Shown: in pieces, positions 33,640-44,102 of the stretch
Layout of the letters: each line of letters begins with the position of its first letter
How positions within the stretch are numbered: the stretch's first letter is position 1
Source: Kingdonia uniflora
Lineage: Eukaryota; Streptophyta; Magnoliopsida; Ranunculales; Circaeasteraceae
DNA length: 64,000 bases
Assembly: GCA_014058105.1 (NCBI GenBank)
Contig: JACGCM010001844.1
Location: 4,646,543 to 4,710,542 of the forward strand
Direction of reading: 5' to 3'
Position numbers and translations under genes: made by a program
Notes under the pieces: model-generated
Database searches by the model: none
What the model was told of the DNA's origin: nothing
Seen by the model: the letters and a program-made list of their open reading frames with translations, nothing else

Positions 33640-34610
33640 AATAGTGGAATCTTTGAAATTTGTCACATACCGAGACAACTATTTGTGATTTCAGAATTAA
33701 AGGAAGGAATCCTGGAATATTCTCTGAGTTTGATTAAGAATAAACATGGAGAGGATATCATGAGAACAATCCACGATCTTCGTAGACATTGGTCTGGTAC
33801 GTAGTATCAAAGGTGATAATATCTCCAAATGCCTCGTATGCACACCTTGAACGTCCATTGATCCAAAAAAAAAAAGATTGCTCGGTCCTCTTCATCAAAT
33901 TTTATATCGAAATAAAACATCGAATCTTCATTTTGTTTCTTCCTAAACCACTCCAACACGGCATATGAAGCTCCTCTAGCTAGTCGTTCTTTATTTACTT
34001 TGGCGTTGTGGTTGTAACAATCCTATTTGTTAATGGTTTTATCTCGGAATAATGCTGACACCTTGCTCACTGAAATATTGTTGAGCTCAAATGTCGCTGT
34101 TAAGTTTGTTAGTGTTCATACGATGATGATTCCACGAAGATACGAGTTTATGATTATGGATATCCATGAAACTTGTGCTAACATATTTGCCTATTTTGGT
34201 ATTCGAATTAATGTTCATCGTTGCTTTACACCCATACTTATCAGATGATCTTTTGTTCTCATCTCTTTCGCGACTCTCTGGATCTATCCCAAGGTTTCTC
34301 TTTAAAAAACCATTGCTTATACAACAGAAGTGGGATTTGCCTATATCCTCAGATCTCAGACGCTTAGTAGAATTGTGTATCTTGGTGGAGAAACCCTGCC
34401 CTCTTCCATAACGTTCGTATCACAGACGTGCATCCTCAACAGTATCAAAATGTCGACCTTCATATGGGGGTTCCGTCAATAACGGATTAACAATACGTTA
34501 ATTTTCAGACCTTTCTGGGGACTCGTCACGAATAACTTTTGTCCAATTTTCTTCTACGAAGCTTCCATTGTAGATGTTGATCTCACTGACAAGTTCAGTC
34601 ATAAAAGAAG
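33640..34610 (-). pseudogene. FAR1-related (MULE-derived) sequence, decayed
   Basis: FAR1/FRS proteins are plant transcription factors descended from Mutator-like transposases. Read leftward, segments in several frames match the family in order. First comes an N-terminal zinc-binding domain: PYEGRHFDTVEDA (about 34460), YGCKATMNINSNTKIGKY (about 34220) and SFMDIHNHKLVSSW (about 34160). Then come traces of the transposase-like part: LQPQRQSK, VLFRYKI and AYEAFGD-like text at 33810-34020. Frameshifts and stops separate every segment, so nothing functional is left. It could be a host FRS pseudogene or a MULE transposase relic. Confidence 0.65.
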
Positions 34611-35295
34611 AGATTGTGAGTTACAAGTAATTCAAAATACTCTTTAAAATATATCATAAATTTTAACGATTCAAAACCAACATATGTTCATTTCATTTCA
34701 AAAGCCTTCATTACATAACATGCTACAAAAGACCTTAACTGTCCTATCCACAAAAGAAGAGGAAACATTAACCCTCCTTGGACAACACAAACTTTTAATA
34801 CCTTAACTGTCCTATCTAAAAATCTAGTTACATTCACATTCTTGCTAGCTATATTGACTGCTTTGCCACCCATCAAAAGAATCGTTCGAAGAATCATAAT
34901 CAGGCCTATTACACTGTGAATTCAAATATGCTAAATCTTGCTCTGCCTAGAACTCAGTTTTCAGTCATCCAAATTTTAATTCCCACTCAATTTTAGCTTG
35001 CCTGGCTTCTTCTGCTTCAACTTGTTAGAGTGCGGGATCGATTTCTCCATGATTTGGTGAAGAAACTGGGATGCGGACACTATCGTAACTCTCTACCTCA
35101 TCCATGGCAAAACATGCACAAATTAATTTATGGACCCAGTTCAAAAAACTTAATCCTATTGTTAGGCCTCTGAAATAACATAACATGCCTTAATAGAAGT
35201 AAAATGCTATGTAATTGTCATGCCTTAACCAAACATGCTTACAATGTACGGGGTAACCTAAAAGAAGCTGAGAACATAAGTTAAATCATATATGA
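34611..35295. other. Intergenic; possible extension of the FAR1 relic
   Basis: The minus strand near 34980-35110 reads MDEVESYDSVRIPVSSPNHG and then stops, which might be an upstream exon or another relic. A repeat 'accttaactgtcctatc' occurs at 34733 and 34802. No supported gene. Confidence 0.3.
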
Positions 35296-36210
35296 TTGTC
35301 GACCAGACTCACACAATCGACAAGGCATTGTCGATCAAGTAGTTTTTCGACAAAAAAGAACTATGCTTTTGTCGAATCAACCATAATCGACAATACCGGC
35401 TGCCATATTCTCGACCTTACTAATGCATGTTTACAATCCAAAATGAGATTCTCATTGCTAGTCTACAGGTTTGATAAATGTCGATACATACGCATGTTCG
35501 GCAATTTTATCAAAGTAATATTGTTAGCACTTGACAATTTTTATTGTTTCACATTTCACCTTCAAGTTCAACTGTTCCATTTCAATGCACAATACTGACA
35601 AAAATTAGATTACACATGGGATGACTCACAGTAGCTATAAAGCCGACAATTATCTGTTACCCCCCGTATCCAAATTCTAGTAATTTCCTGACTATAAATC
35701 AGCACTAAATCAGTATAATCACCAAATTCTCGAGTTTCATAACTCTAGAAATTTCCCAACATTCCATACAAAAAAGGAAACAGTCTATAGCTTTGAGAAA
35801 AATAACGATGAGAAAATACATGTGAAAAGACCAAGAAAAACAGTCTTCTGCTACTCTCTTCAATTTTGAGTGTGATATATGTTACAATTCTCTGGACAAA
35901 ACAATTTCACCTTTAATAGCAAAAAATTGCAAGAAAGAGAGAATGATATGGGGGAGAGACAGAGAGAGAGAGAGAGAATGGTATGGGGTAGAGACAAAGA
36001 GAGAGATATGAGACAATTGATGGGATTGATTTGAAATTTGTTCAAATTTGAAATCAGGCGAAGAGAGAGGAAGAGTGGGGCATGACTGCCACCTAATATA
36101 AGTTTTCCACATCATTTCCCTATATAGTAAATCACCATTTCAAGAGCCACTCATCAATTAGATGAGTGGTTCCTATTGAGTGAGACTTTAGTGTTTGGTT
36201 TGTGAGTGTA
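35296..36210. mobile_element. Palindrome-rich element, copy 2
   Basis: The left part (35296-35410) has repeated TCGACAA / TTGTCGA words. At 35423-35445 a tract (ATGCATGTTTACAATCCAAA) is the reverse complement of 336-356 in copy 1. The right block (36085-36209) nearly matches 1116-1242. The terminal hairpin is CCACTCATC-AATTA-GATGAGTGG, whose stem is conserved with copy 1 while the loop differs. Microsatellite GAGAGA tracts lie at 35957-36006. Confidence 0.6.
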
Positions 36211-36447
36211 TCTAAATCTTCCCCCTTTGAGAAGAGTCTTGAGGATCTGAAAACATAAAATGTTGCCAATAAAGGAAATCCCAAGGGTGTTTATATCCAA
36301 ATATATACCAAGATTGTGTTTCACTATTTCTACCAACTTCTTGCTTGAATATGCTTGTGTTACAATCAGTTATAAATTCATCGACTTAAGTACAAAAGTA
36401 TAGATGTGAAATTATCAACAAAACATTCCACATTTATAGATGATCAA

Positions 36448-37120
36448 CTAAACATTCCACATTGTCATTTCTAAAATAGAATCTATACTCCCATATTCCA
36501 TCTTCTTCTTATTCTCAGCTTCAAGCTTAGATTGGCTGCCAATAGCTTCTGATATTGACTTTGGAAGTAAGAATCCAGGTCTTTCTAAGAATGGTGCTCG
36601 GTCAAGAATTAGAGGTTCGCGTAATACTATTTCGATCCCTTCATATGTCCACAATGCAATGGTTGCCTCACCTTTGAGGCCTAAAGAGAACCAACCTAGT
36701 CCTGCTGCCGCAATGTCGATGTTGTTTACATCCCAACTGATTCCAGAAACTTTGAGTTGTTTATGTTCCCATTCACCTAATTCAGACACTTTATCTTCAC
36801 CCGCGGGAGGTTGTATGAACAAGAAGAAGCAAATACCCCATTATACTTTTATAATTTTATATAAGAAACAAATTTTTTTAAGTCTATGTCAGTTGCTTTA
36901 ATAAGGTCTTACGCAAAAAGATATTGAAGATGCTCCAATTAACAAGTACATTATATCTCTAACTAGTTTGGATGGAAGTATTACCTGTAACCGAATCGCA
37001 TGTTTACTCCAAATGAAGGGATATATTCGATGATACCCAGACAGTCACATAAATAGTATCTACTGAAGCTTGAGTAAGATCCAGTTTCATTAAAGCACCG
37101 ACGCGAATGGCCTGCCCCGC
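36448..37120 (-). pseudogene. BPG2-type GTPase, C-terminal two exons, inactivated
   Basis: Related to BRASSINAZOLE INSENSITIVE PALE GREEN 2, a circularly permuted plastid GTPase needed for ribosome biogenesis. Exon 36985-37120 has AGQAIRVGALMKLDL and SVDTIYVTVW. Exon 36448-36810 has GEDKVSELGEWEHKQLKVSG, SWDVNNIDIAAAGLGWFSLG and LKGEATIALWTYEGIEI. Three lesions are visible. A stop and apparent 25-30 bp deletion follow HLE. The acceptor before CCTCCCGCGG reads ACAA where ACAG is expected. All upstream exons, including the G motifs, are missing. The donor (CAG|GTAATA) and the 5' acceptor (TTTACAG) are intact, so it arose as genomic DNA, not a processed copy. Confidence 0.85.
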
Positions 37121-37449
37121 CTGTAAATATCAACATATTTAGAAATTTTATAAATCTCAATTAAGCACAAAGAATCCCACTAAACTAGATATCCATTTCT
37201 TTTCTTTATAAATCTCAATGTCATACGTAAAATGTCTGAAATCAAACATGTCAGGAGTTCAGATAGGGGAATAATTGAGCAAGCGGTCAATTTCAAAAGA
37301 TGATAAGAAACTAATCGCCTTAGATGGATATCATAATTTAGGTCTAGGTTAAATAAATTCATTTCAAACGATAAATTAGAACAATTTACTCAACCCTAAA
37401 TTACAAAAACAATGATGCTTTTTGAAAGAAGGCTACAAGTGACTGATAT

Positions 37450-37785
37450 TGATGTGGCACGTCCCTAATAGGGCGTTTACCACCCGTTTGATCTATCTTT
37501 ACTTTTATGTTTTCAGCTTATGCACTATTCGAGAAGACCAAGTTGGTTATTAGTAGTTTTGCTTTTCTTGGTTAGCTTCCTAATTGGATTGGTTATAGGA
37601 TTTATAGTAGGAGTGCTCCTAGGAAACTAGGCTATAACGGGAAAGGGTGGTGTAATGTTTGATAAGTTAGTAGAGTTCAATTCTTTTGAAAGAGTTAAGT
37701 TTTCTTTTGTTAAAGTTTAGTAGAGATCTAGTTCAACTTTAGTGTAATCTCATATGAATTAAGCTCTCGCGTTCGTAGATTCACA
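37450..37785 (+). repeat. LTR related to the 22.7-28.1 kb element
   Basis: Begins TGATGTGGCACGTCCC and ends before a primer site. It shares the order of tracts with 22684-23012 and 27732-28093 but is diverged. The partner LTR was not found in the window, so the element is truncated. Confidence 0.55.
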
Positions 37786-37790
37786 TTAAT

Positions 37791-37801
37791 TGGCATCAGA
37801 G
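37791..37801 (+). promoter_or_regulatory. Primer binding site (tRNA-Met type)
   Basis: TGGCATCAGAG differs by one base from the usual TGGTATCAGAG and follows the LTR after five bases. It sets the plus-strand direction. Confidence 0.7.
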
Positions 37802-37840
37802 TCGCGTTCACATCCCCGGTATAGCAAGTTTCAAGAGCAA

Positions 37841-38220
37841 GATGCCTCGTAGAAGACCTGCGACGAAGAAACCTATACTCGCTCAAGATGCAGCGAATTT
37901 GATGGATAAACTCGATAAGCTTGTCGAGGCTTTGGGTACGGGAGTCTTTTTCTCACCCCCAACCACCTCCGTTGGGCGTACTAGAACATACCTCTCGTGA
38001 AAAGTCTCAGAATAATTGGGTAAAAAAAGGGTTTTGGAAAAGAAATGAAAGGGCATATTTTAAGGCTCAACGGGCTGCAATTGGATAAACTAAGGTTAGA
38101 AATAACGAAGGCCAAAAATGGGTGAAGAAAAAGAATGCCTATTATCATATCTTCGGTTGGACACAATCACTTTTTTACCTCGAATAAAAATAGGAAGGTT
38201 TCACTAGTATAACTTGACTT
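37841..38220 (+). pseudogene. Gag start of the truncated LTR element
   Basis: MPRRRPATKKPILAQDAANL then MDKLDKLVEALG begins at 37841, with the same start as the copy at 23064. It breaks near 38000 into several frames. No zinc knuckle or protease is seen. Confidence 0.5.
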
Positions 38221-38556
38221 TGATGGCACCATTTGACAATTGGGTAAGGAAACGAAACGAGATCAGAAACAACAAGATCAAAAAGAATAGTAAATGCCAT
38301 AACACTCGAAGCTCATAAAAAAGGCCAAATCCTCACATAACATTAGATACGGAGTCTCTACATGTATCCTAAAGTATAATCTCAATGAGTGCTTATCTAT
38401 TTGAGCATGCGATAGTTAACTGCCGTGAAAGAAAACAAATCTAAGTAAATACTATACTGAACTGTCCTAACACAGAATTAAAAAACGTATCTGACTAAGC
38501 ATATATCACCGTGATAATCTAACCAAAAGAATGTAAAGAGGAAGTAAGAGACATAC

Positions 38557-39420
38557 CTAATCAATAGAGCAGACACCAATTGACCGTCTCAGAAGCTCAA
38601 ACCTCATAACATCTAACGGCTTGGTGAAAAATCAGCTAATTGACTCTCTGTAGGAACATACTCAGCACTGACTATCTTGTTCTCAACAAGATCACAGATG
38701 AAGTGGAAGCGAATATCGATGTGCTTGGTTATGGAATGTTGTTCAGGATTCTTGGAGATGTTGATTGCACTTGTATTATAAAAAAAAAACTGACATCGTC
38801 CCCTGGACTATCCCATTGTCATACACCATTTATTTCATCCAGATCAATTAAGTGCAACAACTACCCGCAACAATATACTCCGCCTCTACTGTGGATTGAG
38901 CAATACAATTATGCTTCTTGCTTTGCCAAGCGACAAGATTATTTCCAATATAATAGCATCCACCCGAAGTACTCCTCCTATCATCTGCATTACCCGCCCA
39001 ATCTGCATCGGAATACCCAATAACCTTGGAAGTTGTATCATGTGAGTACCATAATCCAAAATCAAAAGTCCCACATACATAACAAATAATACGTTTTACA
39101 GCCTGTAAATGAGATGCTTTAGGATTACCTTGATACCGAGCACAAATACATATACTAAACATAATATCAGGACGAGTAGTAGTAAGATAAAGTAAACTAC
39201 CTATCATACTTCTATACATCTTTTGTTCAACATCCTTACCTGCCGAGTCCTTACTTAACTTTGTAGTGGTACTCATGGGTGTCATGGCATGCTTTCCAGA
39301 AGAGAGGCCAAACTTCTTCACAAGATCCCTGACATACGTAGATTGAGAAATAATCATTATTTTCTCCACTTGACGTATTTGGAGACCCAGGAAATAAGTT
39401 AGTTCCCCAACCATGCTCAT
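38557..39420 (-). pseudogene. Copia reverse transcriptase C-terminus and RNase H
   Basis: Continues the reverse transcriptase after a single in-frame TAG. ELTYFLGLQI, then the thumb-like RSMIGSLLYLTTTRPDI, then RNase H with GYSDADWAG, RRSTSGGCYYIGNNLVAWQS and STVEAEYIVA. At 38848 the frame ends; in another frame it goes on with SKNPEQHSITKHIDIRFHFI, QLADFFTKPL and a final stop at 38557-38559. RNase H degrades the RNA strand of the RNA-DNA hybrid. Confidence 0.85.
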
Positions 39421-40113
39421 CTAGAATTCACTTTTCATTAACGCTGCAAAAGAAGTGGTTGGTGAATTCGAAGTAGATCCAAAAACAATATCATCTACAT
39501 ATACCTGTGCAACGAGCATCGCGCCTCCCTTTCGTTGGATAAATAATGTTTTATCAACTCCTCCACGAACAAAACCCTTAGTTAAGAGAAAATTGGAGAG
39601 CCGTTCATACCATGCTCGAGGGGCTTGCTTCAAACCGTAAATGGCCTTTTTCAAGTAGAACACGTGATCGGGATGATGAGGATCCTCAAACCCTTTTGGT
39701 TGGGCCACATACACTTCTTCCTCTAAAAGGCCATTCAGAAAAACACTCTTCACATCCATCTGATACAGCTTAAAGTTTTGATTGCATGCAAGAGCAAATA
39801 GTAGGCGAATAGACTCAAGCCTTGCTGTAGGAGCAAACGTTTTAGCAACGTCAACTCCTTTGACTTGATTGTACCCTTGAGCGACCAATCTAGCTTTGTT
39901 TCGAATTACATTCTCAAGTTCTTCATATTTGTTCTTATAAACCCATTTAGTTCCAATGATATTTGTACCTGACGGACGTGGAACCAAATCCCAAACATCT
40001 TGACGTCGAAACTGGCGAATCTCATCTTGCATTGTATGTAGCCAATATTCGTCTGAAAGAGCTTCCTTTACCGTAGTTGGTTCGACCACAGAAACATAAC
40101 AAACACAGTGCAC
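39421..40113 (-). pseudogene. Copia reverse transcriptase (catalytic part)
   Basis: The RT core is intact as an open stretch of 230 codons: WDLVPRPSGTNIIGTKWVYK, NKARLVAQGYNQ, LYQMDVKSVFLNG, YGLKQAPRAWYERL and the active-site box YVDDIVFGST with its two aspartates. A TAG at 39421-39423 separates it from ELTYFLG; the coding sense resumes directly after in the same frame, so this is a point lesion. Confidence 0.9.
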
Positions 40114-40293
40114 CGTCTCATAGTGTTGGCTTATAGTCTGAACCCGAGAGGTAGCATCCCTGATGATATCAGCATTTGAGTAATTCTTACGGATTTGTTG
40201 CCATCCGGGTTGTGATACACTTGGGGCGGGAGGTTGTGTTGTAGCTGGAAGTGGTGGAGTAGGGCTCGATGTAAGAATATCACTAGTTGATGT

Positions 40294-41130
40294 TTATGGA
40301 TTTTTCGTTGCATTATCATCTTCGTTCACATCTGCAAGACCAATGGTGCACGTATCATCCACAACCACATTACAAGACTCCATCATCACGTTGGTCCTCA
40401 AATTGTAGACTCGAAAAGCTTTACTATTTGTTGAGTAGCCCAATAAAATACCTTCATCACTCCGAGAGTCAAATTTCCCAATGTTCTCCCGATCTCTAAA
40501 GATGAAATATTTACTCCCAAAAACCCGGAAGTAGTTGACATTCGACTTCTTTCCAAACCACAGTTCATAGGGCGTATTTAAAGTAAGTGGACGTAGATAC
40601 ACTCTATTAATAGTATAACACGTAGTATGAATGGCCTCCCCCCAAAAGTGTGTCGAAAAATCCTTGCTGTGATGTAAGACTCGTCCCATATCTTAAAGAA
40701 CTCTATTCTTCCTTTCTGCAACCCCATTTTGTTGTGGAGTGATTGAAGCAGAGAATTCATGCTTAATCCCATTTGAATTACAATAGTCAACCACTCCAGT
40801 ATCCTTAAACTCTCCTCCACGATCACTTCAAATTTTATCAATAGAGCAATCTTTTTTATTTTGGATTTGAAGCGATATATTGCGGAATTCTTCAAAAGTA
40901 TTAGACTTCTCTCTCAAAAGTGATATCCATGTATAACGAGAAAAATCATCCACCATTACCAAAATATACCTTTTACCTCCCAAAGATGCCGTTTTCATAG
41001 GACCCATCAAGTCCATGTGTATTAGCTCAAGAATCCGAGTAGTAGCAATATTATTGGATTTTTTGTGAAAGCTCTTTATTTGCTTGCCAATTTGACAAGG
41101 ACCGTACACCACGTTGCTCAATCTTCCCAA
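40294..41130 (-). pseudogene. Copia integrase
   Basis: Two overlapping frames cover the catalytic core and C-terminus. 40828-41130 has HMDLMGPMKTASLGGKRYIL and VDDFSRYTWI, the first catalytic aspartate region. 40578-40895 has the centre in another frame. 40294-40689 has HFWGEAIHTTCYTINRV, TPYELWFGKKSNVNYFRVFG and KCIFLGYS-like text (GILLGYSTNSKAFRVYN). Frameshifts make it inactive. Confidence 0.85.
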
Positions 41131-41256
41131 CTTCGGAACTCCCCGAATCAGCTATTTACTTGTAATCTTGGACAAATCATTGAAGTTTATATGTCCCAAC
41201 CTTTGATGCCATAAGTCCACATCACTCAGTTTCACTTTGTTACACAGTATTGCTTC

Positions 41257-42640
41257 TTATTGAATAACATAACAGTTATCAGCAGTTCTAGAAGCATGCA
41301 TCACACGTTGTCCTTGAGAGTTCAAAACATCACATCTACCTCTGAAAAATGTAACAGTGTGATCTGTATCACATAGTTGACTGACACTAAGAATATTAGC
41401 CTTCAACCCCTTAACTAAGAGAACATTATCAATTGCTGAAATACAAAGTTTATTGAGTTTCATACACTTTGCGAGAGTCTGAGCATACAAGTCCTCAAGA
41501 TGAGGGTCCTCAAACTCATTTTGTTCTTGATTACTCTGATTTTTATCAGAATTTTTAAGTTCAAAAGCGTCAAAATTATTATTGCCACAATTAAAAATCA
41601 CAGGATATGTACAATATGATCCATTATCAACTACTTGGGGATTACTATCATTGTTATCATGTTCATCATCACTGTCATCCCAAGTAACACTGATATTCAT
41701 AGCTTTATGAGTTGTTCCAGATTTCTTATTAGGACAGCTATGAGCATAGTGACCAAACTTGTAATATTTGTAACATTCAACTTGACTAAGATCAGTATCA
41801 TTATTGGTCTGCTGATTATAAGATTTGACACGATCATGAGGTCTTGGTTTATAGTTCATAGATTGTCCTTGTTTATGAAATTAACGTTTTTTCAATATTT
41901 TTTGAAATTGTTGACTAATAAGGGCAATTGATGAATCTATATCCGAACCTTCATCATCATCTGAGATATATGAGTGATCAACCTTTTTGGAACCCTTAGA
42001 AGAAGAGGAGTGAGATGAAGACGTGAAAGCAACGCTCTTGTTCTTCTCGGGGTTTTTTCCATTCTCATCTCGAGTTCAAACGTTCGCAATTTTCCAGCCA
42101 ATATATCGACTTTTATTTTCTTAAGATCTTGTGTTTCCTCGATAGCATCACGTCTTGATCTAAAGCTCTTATGAAGAGATCTTAGAACTTAGCGAACTGT
42201 TTGAACATCGAAGTACGCTGCTCCTAATGCGGCACTAGTGTTTATAATATCACTTAGTCTCGCATAGAACTCTTCAAAGGGTTCGTTTTCACTTATTCTG
42301 ATATTCTCAAATTGCGAAGTAAACATTTAAAGCTTACTTTCTTTGACTGTATCATCGCCTTCATGAGTTTGAACTAGGATGTCCCAATCTTCTTTAGAAG
42401 TGGTACATGCAGAGATATGTCAAAACTCACCTTGACTCACAACCATAAAAATAGCATTGAGGCCTTTAGAATTATAACCAACAATATCTTTTTCTTTTCT
42501 TGACCATTGGTTCCTAGGTTTAAGGACCTCAATAGCACTCCCTGGTGGACCTTGCATCACAGTAGGGGGTGTCCATCCATCCTTAATAGCAATCCATACA
42601 TCTTCTCCGATTAATATTTAGAAACAAGGAGTTAGAAACA
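41257..42640 (-). pseudogene. Copia gag with a damaged zinc knuckle
   Basis: Starts about 42640 with IAIKDGWTPPTVMQGPPGSA and the gag helix region FENIRISENEPFEEFYARLS, typical of the UBN2 gag family, with several stops. The nucleocapsid finger at about 41775-41735 reads CYKYYKFGHYAHSC, so the second cysteine of the CCHC motif (C-x2-C-x4-H-x4-C) is tyrosine. A protease-type stretch follows (SAIDNVLLVKGLKANILSVS is the gag-pre-integrase block). The gag is not functional. Confidence 0.8.
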
Positions 42641-42771
42641 TACTTATCCTGTTCAGTGCCAGTTCAGCTGTAGTCTCTCCACGTGCATTCACTGACGCCG
42701 GATAACCACGAGATAGTACTGACTCCTACTCTAGACACTAAATGAAACAAACTCCAAAATGGATGTTTCAA

Positions 42772-43345
42772 GCGTCGCCGCGAGGAGCGACGAACTTAAC
42801 AACCCGTTTGCAAGTCTCGATGTCGAGGCTGAAATTCGTGATGTTGATGAAATTGGGGTACAAGCCAAGGCCAAAGGACCGGCCACGATAACCACCGACC
42901 AACCGCGAAGGTTCTCGTATAGAGACGACCCCGGAATACACCCAATAAGCACTACCGACGCCGGCATGAGTCCCGACAGTGGTCGGTACCACAACAGCAC
43001 CGGTGGTACTCGTAAAGGCAGATTTCCTTGCTTGGGCAAGCCGGCAGCAAGCCCTAGTCTATAAGGCCCAAGGCCCAAACCGTAACCAACTATTGCCAGA
43101 TCCAGATCAGACCCAACGGGCTCTGATCCAGATCCCATAAACATATCCGACTAAAAGCAACTTTGGGCCGCCCGAAGCAATAGGGAACCTGGCCCAGAAC
43201 CTATGGGCTCAATGGGTTGGGCACCATCAATCTCTCCAAGACCTTGATTCCGGGGTTGGTGGTCAAACCCTCCCGTGACGTCAGACCCACCCCAACAAAT
43301 TCCACGGGGGGGTCAAGCCATCGACAGTCACGCCGACGGCACCAA
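42772..43345 (-). other. GC-richer block with a primer-site-like edge
   Basis: Clearly richer in G and C than its surroundings. Frames are open on both strands (101 codons on + and 137 on -), as expected by chance in GC-rich DNA. At its right edge the minus strand reads TTGGTGCCGTCGGCGTG, like the primer site of some plant Ty3/gypsy elements (TTGGCGCCGTC). I infer a gypsy leader or gag start, but no domain is recognisable. Confidence 0.35.
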
Positions 43346-44102
43346 TTTAAATGACTGACTAATGCCTTTCAAAAAAGATTACTCACTATCTAGAGAAGTA
43401 CAAAGTCAAAACGCTTAGAGTAACTTACAAGAAGGGATGTACTTCTGGCAGCCTGGCACGATAGTAGTAACATAAGGGATCTCTTCCAAAACTTTTCACT
43501 CTCATATGATCAAAAGGAAAGGCGAAGAATTCCCAGATAATCTCACAAGTTCAACAATCTTTGCATTTTGAAGGAGAGAAGATGATCTTTAACCAGATTG
43601 TTATAAAATTTATGTTCTCCCTTACAAGTACACTGTTCAAGGAAATAGCTTTCAAGACATTGTTCTTATGTACAATTTGTCCTATATAAATCGTTATTCA
43701 ACCTCAAAACAAAGACAACCAGTAATTTCACCTGTCCAATTTCCCAGTGCCAAGTGGTAATTGTAATTCAAGAGAGATCTAAGTTGCATGCAGAGTCACA
43801 GGAGAATACATCTTAAACTAGCGAGGCTTTCTTCGTAGTCCCCCTCACTGTCATTGGAGTATAAATCTCAAACTAGCGAGGCTTTCTACCTAGTCCCCTT
43901 CAATATTAAGAAACTCGACTTTACAGGCCTTATGTGATCTTGAGGTATTGGGCCAGATGGAATATATGACGGAATCTAGAACGATTTGAAACAACCAAGG
44001 ATCAATGAAGTCTTGCGTGGATCAATACCGCCAATGAGATACCCAATCCGATCTATATAAAAAGCTTGCCGCATTCCAGCATGGATCACAGGATATCTTA
44101 TT
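43346..44102. other. 3' flank of the PORR gene
   Basis: Likely PORR 3' UTR plus LTR-like debris. A 60-bp direct repeat, 'aaactagcgaggctttct', occurs at 43815 and 43872. No gene is supported. Confidence 0.4.

Larger units (their letters stand above)
38557..42771 (-). mobile_element. Ty1/copia retrotransposon, - strand, moderately preserved
   Basis: The order on the minus strand is leader, gag (UBN2 type), zinc knuckle, integrase, reverse transcriptase, RNase H, which is the copia order. Most domains are recognisable with scattered stops and shifts. No LTR pair could be identified: neither the left flank (37.98-38.55 kb) nor the right block (42.77-43.35 kb) repeats on the other side. A decayed primer-site-like TTGGAGTTTG lies at 42750-42760. 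The element is therefore called from its coding part. Confidence 0.85.

Noticed and set aside
33250..34250. Plus-strand gene around 34027-34248
   Set aside because: Its frame has no domain, and the opposite strand carries FAR1-like segments that explain the region better.
42731..43144. Minus-strand open frame of 137 codons and plus-strand frame of 101 codons
   Set aside because: They overlap on opposite strands in a GC-rich block, lack known domains and have no promoter or splice context. They are explained by composition.
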